In this document: positions 36,503-43,936 of the stretch, in pieces | Numbering within the stretch: the stretch's first letter is position 1 | Layout of the letters: each line of letters begins with the position of its first letter | Assembly: GCF_028128615.1 (NCBI RefSeq) | Contig: NZ_AMDP01000014.1 | Location: forward strand, 124,001-188,000 | Reading direction: 5' to 3' | Source of the DNA: Enterococcus sp. 5H | GTDB lineage: Bacteria > Bacillota > Bacilli > Lactobacillales > Enterococcaceae | DNA length: 64,000 nucleotides | Notes under the pieces: generated by a model | Database searches by the model: none | The model's input: the letters and a program-made list of their open reading frames with translations, nothing else | What the model was told of the DNA's origin: nothing | Program-made: the position numbers and the translations under genes

Positions 36503-37335
36503 TGGATATTCAAAAATTTGCGGATCAAATTCGTTACTATACGATGAAAGAATTGGCTAATTTAGGATTTGGACACTTTGGCGGTAGTTTATCTATTGTG
36601 GAAACTTTAGCTGTTTTATATGGAAAGGTGCTAAATGTTTCGCCAGAAAGAAAAGATGATCCAGATCGTGACTATTTTGTTCTTTCTAAAGGTCATGCAG
36701 GTCCAGCACTTTATGCAACTTTATTTTTGAAGGGCTATTTTGATGAAAAAATTCTTTTTAGTTTAAACCAAAATGGTACCAATTTACCCTCTCATCCAGA
36801 TCGTATCAAAACGCCTGGAATAGATATGACGACAGGTTCCCTCGGACAAGGTATTTCAGCTGCAACGGGCATTGCTAAAGGAAATCAATTATTAGGAAAA
36901 GAGAATTTCACGTATGCAATTGTTGGTGATGGTGAATTAAATGAAGGGCAGTGTTGGGAGGCTTTCCAGTTTGCAGCACATCAAAAGCTGGATCATCTCA
37001 TTGTAATGATTGATGATAACAAGAAACAACTGGATGGTTATACTACTGATATTTGTGATCCGTTTGATTTTGTTGAAAAAATGCAGGCTTTTGGTTTTAA
37101 CAGTTGGCGAGTGAACGGGGCAGATGTCAAAGCGATTGAGGCTGCGATTATACAAGCAAAACAAACGAATGGCAAACCGACAGCAATTGTTTTAGATACA
37201 GTTAAAGGACAAGGAGTTTCTTATTTTGAAAGGTTAGCAGACAATCATCATGTGCGGCCTGATGAAGCTGGAAAAGCAGCAATTAGCGAAGCTATCAACA
37301 CGTTGGCGCAAAAAATTGAGGTGGAAAATCAATGA
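36502..37335 (+). CDS. Transketolase, N-terminal (TPP-binding) subunit
   Basis: The first half of a split transketolase, 277 residues. It carries the thiamine diphosphate/metal site GDGELNEGQCWEAFQ and the conserved KGHAGPALYATL and GSLGQGISAATGIA. Its partner subunit follows with a four-base overlap. Split transketolases next to an ascorbate-type PTS are seen in other Firmicutes. The pair would move two-carbon units between sugar phosphates in the pentose phosphate pathway, here probably acting on the product of the PTS sugar. Confidence 0.94.
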   Translation: MDIQKFADQIRYYTMKELANLGFGHFGGSLSIVETLAVLYGKVLNVSPERKDDPDRDYFVLSKGHAGPALYATLFLKGYFDEKILFSLNQNGTNLPSHPDRIKTPGIDMTTGSLGQGISAATGIAKGNQLLGKENFTYAIVGDGELNEGQCWEAFQFAAHQKLDHLIVMIDDNKKQLDGYTTDICDPFDFVEKMQAFGFNSWRVNGADVKAIEAAIIQAKQTNGKPTAIVLDTVKGQGVSYFERLADNHHVRPDEAGKAAISEAINTLAQKIEVENQ

Positions 37336-38255
37336 AAGAACTAGAAATGCGACAAGTCTATACTAAAACAATCCAAGCATTAGCTGCACAAGATCAAAAG
37401 GTAGTTGCGCTAGAAGCAGATCTAGCCAGCTCGATGGGAACAAGCAAATTAAAAGCGGCGTTAGGCAATCGTTATATTAACGTTGGGATTATGGAAGCAG
37501 AAGAAATGGGTGCGGCTGCTGGATTAGCGGTAACGGGTTTTATTCCCTTTATTCACACGTTTGCTCCTTTTGCAACAAGGCGTTCATTTGATCAGGTATT
37601 TCTTTCGTTGGGCTATGCTAAAAACCATGCGGTGATTGTGGGAACCGATCCAGGAGTCACAGCAGAAATGAATGGTGGAACCCATATGCCGTTTGAAGAT
37701 ATTGCATTGATGCGGGTTATTCCAAAGAATAATATTTATGAAGTATCGGATCCTTATCAGTTTAAAGCTATTTTAGAATACGCTCATAAGGCAAAGGGCT
37801 TGTTTTATATTCGAACGATTAGAAAACAAGCATGGTCAATCTATGATGCAGATACTGATTTCTCTAAAGGTTATTGTAAGTTAAAAGATGGAACGGATGG
37901 AACTATTTTTGCCAGCGGGATTATGGTGGAAGAGGCGCTTCTAGCAGCTGAAAAATTAGCAAAAAAAGATGTTTCTGTGCAAGTTATTGATCTTTTTAGA
38001 ATTAAGCCAATGAATGAAAATATCGTGATTGAAGCTGCTAAATTAGGACCGATTGTCACAGCAGAAAACCATAATGTGGTTGGTGGATTAGGCAGTGCAG
38101 TAGCTGAAATAATTGCTGAACACTATCCAGTAAAAACGAAACGGATAGGGGTTAAAGAACAATTTGGACAAGTAGGGAAAATAGCGTATTTGAAAGAAGT
38201 GTATGGTTTACAAGCAAAAGACATAGTTGAAGCTATTTTTGAAGTTTTAAAATAG
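37332..38255 (+). CDS. Transketolase, C-terminal subunit
   Basis: The second half of the split transketolase, 307 residues, with the pyrimidine-binding domain (YINVGIMEAEEMGAAAGLA, in which the glutamate activates TPP) and the C-terminal domain (VQVIDLFRIKPMNE, then ENHNVVGGLGSAVAE). Overlap of ATGA with the first subunit gives coupled translation and equal amounts. It is the last gene of the PTS operon, followed by a hairpin terminator. Confidence 0.94.
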   Translation: MKELEMRQVYTKTIQALAAQDQKVVALEADLASSMGTSKLKAALGNRYINVGIMEAEEMGAAAGLAVTGFIPFIHTFAPFATRRSFDQVFLSLGYAKNHAVIVGTDPGVTAEMNGGTHMPFEDIALMRVIPKNNIYEVSDPYQFKAILEYAHKAKGLFYIRTIRKQAWSIYDADTDFSKGYCKLKDGTDGTIFASGIMVEEALLAAEKLAKKDVSVQVIDLFRIKPMNENIVIEAAKLGPIVTAENHNVVGGLGSAVAEIIAEHYPVKTKRIGVKEQFGQVGKIAYLKEVYGLQAKDIVEAIFEVLK

Positions 38256-38265
38256 TCATTTTAAA

Positions 38266-38309
38266 AAGAGGTTTGAGTGAACTTGTGTTTATTTCAGGCT
38301 TCTTTTTTA
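38266..38309 (+). terminator. Terminator of the PTS-transketolase operon
   Basis: Eleven-pair stem AAGAGGTTTGA/TCAGGCTTCTT with G-U pairs, followed by TTTTT. Confidence 0.65.
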
Positions 38310-38347
38310 TGGTATGATAAATAAAACAGTTAACGTGAGGAGTAGAT

Positions 38348-38881
38348 ATGCAAAAAAAATCACAACCAAACTATCAATGGTATCATGAACAATGGGGCAA
38401 ACCCACTCATGATGATCGTTTACTTTTCATCTTACTAACTGTAGGAACGTTTCAAGCTGGTCTAAGTTGGAAAGCAGCAGCCGGTAAATTGTCTGTTTTT
38501 TTAAAAAACTTTCATAATATGGAGATTCAAAAAGTTGCTGGAATGATGCCGGACGATGTTGAAAGGGTTATGCAAGATCCAGAGATGATCCGTAATCCAA
38601 GGAAAATCCAAGCCACAATCCAAAATGCTCAAGCAATTTTAGCTGTGCAACAAGAATATGGCAGTTTTGCCGAGTATATGTGGGATTTTGTTGGCGGAGT
38701 TCCGCGGTTGAATGTGTATGAAGAAGTCTATGAAGTCCCCAATGTGACACCTTTATCTAAAACTGTTGCCAAAGATCTGAAAAAGCATGGCTTTACTTTT
38801 GTTGGTCCAGTGGTGACCTATATGTTTATGAAGGCAAGCGGAATGATTCAAGATGAGGTATTAAACCGAGAAACAAAATAG
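38348..38881 (+). CDS. Tag-like DNA-3-methyladenine glycosylase I homologue, probably degenerate
   Basis: A 177-residue member of the TagI fold: YHEQWGKPTHDDRLLF, FQAGLSWKAA, RNPRKIQATIQNAQAIL, YGSFAEYMWDFVGG and KKHGFTFVGPVVTYMFMKA. Compared with E. coli Tag (from memory), the catalytic/base-binding Glu38 is replaced by Gly in the segment before QAGLSW. The zinc ligands Cys4, His175 and Cys179 have no counterparts, since the N-terminal CGW segment and the C-terminal HVVGCC segment are missing. GTGAGGAG precedes the ATG. It may not be an active Tag. It stands alone. Confidence 0.82.
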   Translation: MQKKSQPNYQWYHEQWGKPTHDDRLLFILLTVGTFQAGLSWKAAAGKLSVFLKNFHNMEIQKVAGMMPDDVERVMQDPEMIRNPRKIQATIQNAQAILAVQQEYGSFAEYMWDFVGGVPRLNVYEEVYEVPNVTPLSKTVAKDLKKHGFTFVGPVVTYMFMKASGMIQDEVLNRETK

Positions 38882-38888
38882 AGCATCT

Positions 38889-38926
38889 GAAAAAGCGTAG
38901 TCTAATCATCGGACTGCGCTTTTTTA
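38889..38926. terminator. Bidirectional terminator between the Tag-like and MerR genes
   Basis: Stem AAAAAGCGTAGTC against GACTGCGCTTTTTT with one mismatch, A and T runs on both sides. Confidence 0.85.
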
Positions 38927-38929
38927 GGT

Positions 38930-39661
38930 TTAGTAAAAATCAGAACTAGGAAAATCTTCAAAAAAATCAGACTGTAAATATTGAAGCAGTTCATAAATAT
39001 ATTTTGTCGAAATCATTTGCCGTTTAAGTAGTTCATTCAATGTACGTAATGATTGTTCGGCAAGATCAATCATCCTTTTGGGAGAATCTGCTTGAAATTG
39101 GCTAAGTATTTCTCTGACTTCATTCAATGACCATGTAGATGCACGAATCATTCTGATAAACAATAGTTGTTGGATTGCGTGTTCATCAAACATACGATAG
39201 TTACTTTCTGGATCACGGGGAACTTCAAGAAGATGTTCTTTGGTCCAATGACGTATCGCCGTTTCGGTAATCGCCAAACGCTCAGCTGTTTCTCCAATCG
39301 TTAACCAGCCTCGTTTTGGCATTTGGGTAATTTCTTGCCATTCTTCCTCATGTAAAAGTGCTAACGTTTGATCTGAAATTTTTTTTCGTTGATTGAGTTT
39401 CACTTGCTCGGTATTGATTAACCAAAATGTAGCGGTGTAGTCATTTGTTTGGATTGTATTCATGATCTTTTCTGCAGCGTGATAGCCATATGCAATTGTA
39501 GTTGCTCTAATCGCACGGAAATAATGAAGACTTTCTTGGGTGTAAAGGCGGTAGCCGCTGCTGCTTCGCTCAGGTAATGGAAGGAGTTGTTTTTTCTCAT
39601 AGTGTCGCAATAAACTGGTGCTGATGTTTAACTCTCTGGCAATCTCAATTGGTCGAATCAT
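38930..39661 (-). CDS. MerR-family regulator with two HTH domains
   Basis: A 243-residue protein. The first MerR winged helix is at about residues 3-70 (IARELNISTSLLRHYEKKQL, then SGYRLYTQESLHYFRA). A second MerR-like helix is at about 120-185 (LTIGETAERLAITETAIRHW, then SNYRMFDEHAIQQLLFIRMI). The chosen ATG has GGAGGA nine bases upstream; an earlier in-frame start precedes that site. No cysteine-rich metal site is visible. Divergent from the UvrA-like gene, it is the likely regulator of that gene. Confidence 0.87.
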   Translation of the reverse strand: MIRPIEIARELNISTSLLRHYEKKQLLPLPERSSSGYRLYTQESLHYFRAIRATTIAYGYHAAEKIMNTIQTNDYTATFWLINTEQVKLNQRKKISDQTLALLHEEEWQEITQMPKRGWLTIGETAERLAITETAIRHWTKEHLLEVPRDPESNYRMFDEHAIQQLLFIRMIRASTWSLNEVREILSQFQADSPKRMIDLAEQSLRTLNELLKRQMISTKYIYELLQYLQSDFFEDFPSSDFY

Positions 39662-39729
39662 TTGAACTATTCCTCCGGATAACAAGCTTTTTCATTATTA
39701 TAGTCTATATAAAAATATTTGTAATTAAA

Positions 39730-39766
39730 AACCTTAGAATTTGCATTAATGTGATACTATAAGGTT
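39730..39766. promoter_or_regulatory. Candidate MerR-type operator
   Basis: Inverted repeat AACCTTA-N23-TAAGGTT in the divergent region between the MerR and UvrA-like genes. A -10-like TACTAT lies just before the right arm. Confidence 0.4.
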
Positions 39767-39909
39767 AGTCTGGTTTTATCTAGCTGATTAAATTATTTTT
39801 CCGAAAATAGATAAATTGTCAGTGAGCCAAAAAGCGTCTCAAAGCCAATTTCCTAATTTTCTACAGGATTAAACGAATTGTTCCGCTTTTAAATTTAAGG
39901 AGGATTTTT

Positions 39910-42132
39910 ATGACAGAATATGTAACGATTACTGGGGCACGAGAAAATAATTTGAAGAATGTTTCTGTTAAAATACCCAAACGACAAATAACCGTTTTTA
40001 CAGGTGTTTCAGGATCAGGTAAGTCTTCCATTGTATTTGAAACCATTGCCAATGAATCCCAACGACAATTAAATGAAACATTCAGTGCTTTCGTTCAAAA
40101 CTTCTTGCCAAAATATCAACATCCAGATGTGGACAGTATCGAAAATTTAGCGACTTCAGTCGTCATCAATCAAAAACGTCTTGGTGGAAATTCTCGTTCA
40201 ACGTTAGGAACGATCACGGATATCAATCCTTTATTAAGGGTACTTTATTCAAGATTTGGAACCCCTAGTATTGGAACAGCCAACTATTTTTCATTTAACG
40301 ACCAAGCTGGTATGTGTCCAGAATGTCAAGGGATTGGAAAAACTGTTCGAATTGATGAAGATAAATTCTTAGATCGAACACAATCTTTAAACAGTGGTGC
40401 TATTCAATTTTCAGCATTTAAAAACACCGAATGGTATATGAAAGGCTATTTGGATTCAGGACTTTTTGACAATGATAAGAAAATTGAAGACTATACGGAA
40501 AAAGAGTTAGACACATTGCTTTATGGGAAAGATTTTAAAGTGAAAATTGATGGTGTTAATTTAAGCTATGAAGGGTTATTCACGAAGTTTAACCGTCTGT
40601 ATTTACAAAAAGAAGGCGAAATATCGCCGCGAACGCAAAAATTAATCAATGAATATACGATTGAAGACAACTGTCCATTGTGTGAAGGGAAGCGATTAAC
40701 TCAAGCTTCATTGGCTGTTAAAGTTGGAGCGTATTCGATTACTGATTTTACCTCAATGGAACTTGGGAAAATGTTGGAAGTGTTAAAAACAATTGAGATT
40801 CCTAACGCTTTACCCGTTATTAGAAATCTTCGAGAAAAAATTAGCCATTTGGTTGAAATTGGGTTAGGTTACCTTAGTTTAGATCGTGAAACTGCAACGT
40901 TATCTGGCGGCGAATCGCAGCGAGTAAAAATGGTGAAACATTTAAATAATAGCCTTGTAGACCTTATTTATATTTTTGATGAACCTAGTATTGGGCTGCA
41001 TCCTAGAGACGTTCACCGTTTAAACGAGCTATTAGTAAAATTAAGGGATAAAGGCAATACGGTGATTGTGATTGAGCATGATCCAGATGTCATAAAAATT
41101 GCCGATCACGTGATTGAAGTTGGCCCTCATGCTGGAAAACATGGTGGAGAAATTATGTTTGAAGGAAGTTACAAAGCATTGCTTGAGTCCGATACATTAA
41201 CAGGACGCTTCTTAAAAAATCAAACAGAATTAAAAACACAAATTAGACCAGCCTTAGATTTTTATCAAGGTCGCTCGTCAAGTAAACATAATTTGAAAAA
41301 CACTGCATTACGAGTGCCGAAGAAAACGCTGACGATGATTACAGGTGTAGCAGGTTCAGGGAAAAGTACCTTAGTAAAAGATTCATTTTTAGCAGAATTT
41401 CCTGAAACAATCGTGATCGATCAAGCGGCAGCTCAAACCAATTCACGCTCGAATCCGGCAACGTATATTGGCATTATGGATAATATTAGGAAATTATTTG
41501 GTAAAGCCAACGACGTTTCGCCATCATTGTTCAGCTATAACTCCAAAGGTGGTTGTGAAAACTGTAAAGGGCAAGGCTATATTGAGACGAATCTAGCCTT
41601 TATGGAAACAATAAAAAGTGAGTGCGATGTGTGTCACGGAAAACGGTATAAACAAGAAGTATTAGCCTACCAATTCCAAGGGAAAAACATTACTGAAGTT
41701 TTAGCGTTGACGGTGGAAGATGCATTGGCATTTTTCAAAGAAGCAGCAATTTTGAAAAAAGTTCAAGCGATGGATCAAGTTGGGTTAGGCTATTTGACTT
41801 TAGGCCAATCAATGAATACCTTATCTGGCGGAGAATGTCAACGAATGAAATTAGCCAGTGAGTTTTATAAAAAAGGCAGTATTTACGTGTTGGATGAACC
41901 GTCAACAGGATTGCATTTGTCTGATATTGAACATTTACTGCAAATTATGAATCACATTGTGGATCAAGGAAATACGGTGGTTGTGATTGAGCACCATGTT
42001 GATTTGATTAAGCAAGGAGACTGGATCGTAGATATCGGTCCTGATGGCGGTAATCAAGGAGGAGAGATCGTGTTTGAAGGGAAACCAGAAGCAATCAAAC
42101 AGAGTCACTCGATTACTGGACAGTTTATTTAG
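39910..42132 (+). CDS. UvrA-like ABC ATPase (UvrA2/DrrC class)
   Basis: A cytoplasmic tandem ABC ATPase of 740 residues, well short of about 940 in UvrA. Walker A motifs GVSGSGKS (32-39) and GVAGSGKST (479-487), signatures LSGGESQRV and LSGGECQRM, and CxxC zinc-module pairs (CPECQG, CPLCEG, CENCKG, CDVCHG) are present. The length difference implies loss of the UvrB-interaction region. Relatives give self-resistance to DNA-binding drugs or unknown DNA repair functions. AAGGAGG precedes the ATG; the divergent double-MerR gene suggests drug-induced expression. It is not the housekeeping UvrA. Confidence 0.9.
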   Translation: MTEYVTITGARENNLKNVSVKIPKRQITVFTGVSGSGKSSIVFETIANESQRQLNETFSAFVQNFLPKYQHPDVDSIENLATSVVINQKRLGGNSRSTLGTITDINPLLRVLYSRFGTPSIGTANYFSFNDQAGMCPECQGIGKTVRIDEDKFLDRTQSLNSGAIQFSAFKNTEWYMKGYLDSGLFDNDKKIEDYTEKELDTLLYGKDFKVKIDGVNLSYEGLFTKFNRLYLQKEGEISPRTQKLINEYTIEDNCPLCEGKRLTQASLAVKVGAYSITDFTSMELGKMLEVLKTIEIPNALPVIRNLREKISHLVEIGLGYLSLDRETATLSGGESQRVKMVKHLNNSLVDLIYIFDEPSIGLHPRDVHRLNELLVKLRDKGNTVIVIEHDPDVIKIADHVIEVGPHAGKHGGEIMFEGSYKALLESDTLTGRFLKNQTELKTQIRPALDFYQGRSSSKHNLKNTALRVPKKTLTMITGVAGSGKSTLVKDSFLAEFPETIVIDQAAAQTNSRSNPATYIGIMDNIRKLFGKANDVSPSLFSYNSKGGCENCKGQGYIETNLAFMETIKSECDVCHGKRYKQEVLAYQFQGKNITEVLALTVEDALAFFKEAAILKKVQAMDQVGLGYLTLGQSMNTLSGGECQRMKLASEFYKKGSIYVLDEPSTGLHLSDIEHLLQIMNHIVDQGNTVVVIEHHVDLIKQGDWIVDIGPDGGNQGGEIVFEGKPEAIKQSHSITGQFI

Positions 42133-42145
42133 CGATAATTAGAAA

Positions 42146-42180
42146 AAAAGTCGAAGAACTCTGAATCTTCGACTTTTTCT
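42146..42180. terminator. Terminator after the UvrA-like gene
   Basis: Thirteen-base perfect arms AAAAAGTCGAAGA and its complement around ACTCTGA, with A and T runs on both sides; it serves both converging genes. Confidence 0.85.
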
Positions 42181-42197
42181 ATTACTATGAACACTCA

Positions 42198-42446
42198 TTA
42201 TTTAGCTTTAGTATATGTATCCAAGTTTGCTTCAGTTTCAGCAAGTAAAGTACCAAAATGTTGATAAACGACCTCAAACATTTCAGAACAAGCCTTTATA
42301 ACTTGCGGCGTTCTCTGTACATTTGGATCAAGGAAGTGCTGCATAAAATGAAGTGCTTCATGCCATGATTTTAGCTCATGCAAAGAAGCTCTTGCGGCCA
42401 AAATATCTTGGTAAGCGATTGTTTTCGATTCTTGTGATTTTTCCAT
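42198..42446 (-). CDS. Small hypothetical protein
   Basis: An 82-residue soluble, mainly helical protein that I do not recognise. It is rich in His, Gln and Glu; segments include ILAARASLHELKSWHEALHF and CSEMFEVVYQHFGTLLAE. Support for it being real is the AGGAGA ribosome site eight bases before the ATG, natural codon use and convergence onto the terminator of the UvrA-like gene. No signal peptide or membrane helix. Confidence 0.65.
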   Translation of the reverse strand: MEKSQESKTIAYQDILAARASLHELKSWHEALHFMQHFLDPNVQRTPQVIKACSEMFEVVYQHFGTLLAETEANLDTYTKAK

Positions 42447-42581
42447 GTCTACATTCTCCTAGTCTAAATTTGATAAAAAATCCAACTAGATAGACAAATA
42501 AAAAACGATCAGACCCACGCCTCATAGTTTTCAATAGACAAAAACCACAGCAAACATCTTGCCACAATCCAAAAGAATTTC

Positions 42582-42812
42582 TCACATAAGGTAGAAATTC
42601 ACGCTGAAATTGGGTACAATAAAACATGCTGGTACTTCGGTATCGGCTATCGGCAACTTGTATTGGCAGTTACTGCTGTCTTTACAGGGCCTCATTATTT
42701 TGGTTCCCGCCAAAGTAATGAGGTGCCGTTTTTTATTTTCTATCAGGTCGTTGTTACACAGTAGGATAGCAACAAAAAAAGATATCGGGAAGATTTCCCA
42801 ATACCTGTTCAT
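42582..42812 (-). CDS. Candidate small hydrophobic toxin (holin-like/TxpA-like)
   Basis: A short reading frame of up to 76 residues. After MNRYWEI it has a hydrophobic stretch (PISFFVAILL, about residues 9-18) and then a charged segment ending NKKRH, a pattern like the small membrane toxins of type I toxin-antitoxin systems. The 3' part is antisense to the structured RNA encoded at 42627-42735. An AAGGTTGG sequence lies upstream at some distance, so the ribosome site is weak. The resemblance is visual; without a homology search this stays tentative. Confidence 0.35.
   Translation of the reverse strand: MNRYWEIFPISFFVAILLCNNDLIENKKRHLITLAGTKIMRPCKDSSNCQYKLPIADTEVPACFIVPNFSVNFYLM
42615..42735 (+). 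ncRNA. Candidate structured small RNA, copy 1 (antitoxin-like)
   Basis: -10 box TACAAT at 42615-42620, then about 110 bases ending in a strong terminator (42688-42735): stem GGCCTCATTATTTTGG/CCAAAGTAATGAGGTGCC with loop TTCCCG and a T tract. No reading frame is conserved with copy 2, while structure is. It overlaps the minus-strand hydrophobic peptide frame, as an antisense antitoxin RNA would. Confidence 0.6.
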
Positions 42813-42897
42813 CAATAGTATGAGCCAACCTTACTATTTAACTTCTCATCAAATAAAACACGACAAAAAAGAAGCAGTCAAAGACACTTGATTTTTG

Positions 42898-43012
42898 TAC
42901 AATGAAAAAAGCTAGTTGTAATGTTAGCGACTATTGGCGACTTGTTTGGGCAGTTACTGCTGACTTTACAAGGACTTCCAGTATAAGGTTCCCGCCAAAT
43001 ACTTGAAGTGCC
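42898..43012 (+). ncRNA. Candidate structured small RNA, copy 2
   Basis: Same layout as copy 1: -10 TACAAT (42898-42903), the shared core GGGCAGTTACTGCTGACTTT, and a 3' hairpin (42972-43012) with the same TTCCCG loop. Many stem bases differ from copy 1 but stay paired. The T tract is weaker. No toxin-like frame is seen opposite it, so it may act in trans or be a remnant. Confidence 0.5.
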
Positions 43013-43032
43013 AATGATTATTTAAATGTGAT

Positions 43033-43071
43033 GGAGCTTTATGAACTTTTACTAGTTCGTAAAGCTTTTTT
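43033..43071 (+). terminator. Hairpin upstream of the LXG operon
   Basis: Arms AGCTTTATGAAC/GTTCGTAAAGCT around TTTTACTA, followed by TTTTTTCG. It isolates the LXG operon from transcription entering from the left. Confidence 0.75.
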
Positions 43072-43249
43072 CGTTACTATCCTATATCAATAAGTATAAA
43101 GAACTTAACATGAATGGTCAATACGAACAAAGGAGAAAAATAATTGATTTTTAAATATAAGTTAATTGTATATAATGTGATGTACTTAATTATTTTTATA
43201 AGATATAATTTACATGAAAGGTTGTAAATAAAAAAGGAGTCTTAATGAA

Positions 43250-43537
43250 ATGATTGATGTTAATGGTGCAGAAGCACAAAATCAGGCAACTAAGATTGGT
43301 CAAGCCAATGATAAATTAACGATTTCGCAAACTGTTACATTTTCCTCTGGTACAACTGTGCCAGGAAATACTACAGCAACTAGTACTTTTGAAGAATTTA
43401 AAACCTCTTCCACAACAATCCAGCAACTATTAAATCGTGATGTAGCAAATATTTACAGCTTTGTTGCGGCGTTTGAACGAGCAGATTCTCAGACAAAAAA
43501 GTTATTTGACATGCCATTTACAGGTTTGACGAAATAG
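43250..43537 (+). CDS. LXG-associated small helical protein (TIGR04197/DUF3130-like)
   Basis: A 95-residue protein resembling WXG100-like partners of LXG effectors (SACOL2603 family). It has no signal peptide. The C-terminal helix contains FERAD (residues 75-79), which fits the FxxxD export motif described for such Lap proteins. AAAAAGGAG lies upstream. It is the first gene of the LXG operon; the likely role is to bind the toxin's LXG domain and guide it to the type VII secretion machine, which is not encoded in this window. Confidence 0.8.
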   Translation: MIDVNGAEAQNQATKIGQANDKLTISQTVTFSSGTTVPGNTTATSTFEEFKTSSTTIQQLLNRDVANIYSFVAAFERADSQTKKLFDMPFTGLTK

Positions 43538-43570
43538 CTATTGAAGCTTTTAGCTTAAGGAGTGGATTAT

Positions 43571-43936
43571 ATGGAAGAGGATGACATTAGAAAGAAACGA
43601 ATGGAAAACGAAGAAAAGCAAGAAGAGAATGTTCAGCTTAGCCTGTTACTAGAACGTCAAATGGATGAATATGAACAGCTGGCTACCAGGGAACGGATAC
43701 AAAATGAACGGATAGTAGCCTATTTTTATGGACAAGTAGAATTTTCTTTTTTTGAAGATATTGTTGAAGAAGCTCGCATAGAAGAATGTCGTTTTTTTGA
43801 TGAAATGAATGAAGGTCAGGAAATACTAACGAGAAATAAAAGACAATTGGATGATCGCTCTGAAGCACTTTATGAACAAGAATTACAAGCTATCAGAGAG
43901 GAGGAAAATGCTGATGGTAAAAATGGTGATTGGTGA
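43571..43936 (+). CDS. LXG-associated helical protein (DUF3958-like)
   Basis: A 121-residue, highly charged helical and probably coiled-coil protein (RKKRMENEEKQEENVQLSLL, then RNKRQLDDRSEALYEQELQ). DUF3958 proteins are found between the small WXG-like protein and the toxin in LXG operons and help export. The ATG at 43571 has AAGGAG nine bases upstream; an upstream in-frame GTG at 43562 overlaps that site. The gene overlaps the toxin gene by 23 bases. Confidence 0.78.
   Translation: MEEDDIRKKRMENEEKQEENVQLSLLLERQMDEYEQLATRERIQNERIVAYFYGQVEFSFFEDIVEEARIEECRFFDEMNEGQEILTRNKRQLDDRSEALYEQELQAIREEENADGKNGDW

Noticed and set aside
42610-42891. A 93-residue plus-strand frame
   Set aside because: It runs through the structured RNA and its terminator, has no ribosome site, and the second RNA copy does not preserve the frame.
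43851-43913. A longer N-terminus for the LXG toxin
   Set aside because: It lies inside the DUF3958-like gene in another frame, while GAGGAGG sits exactly before ATG 43914.
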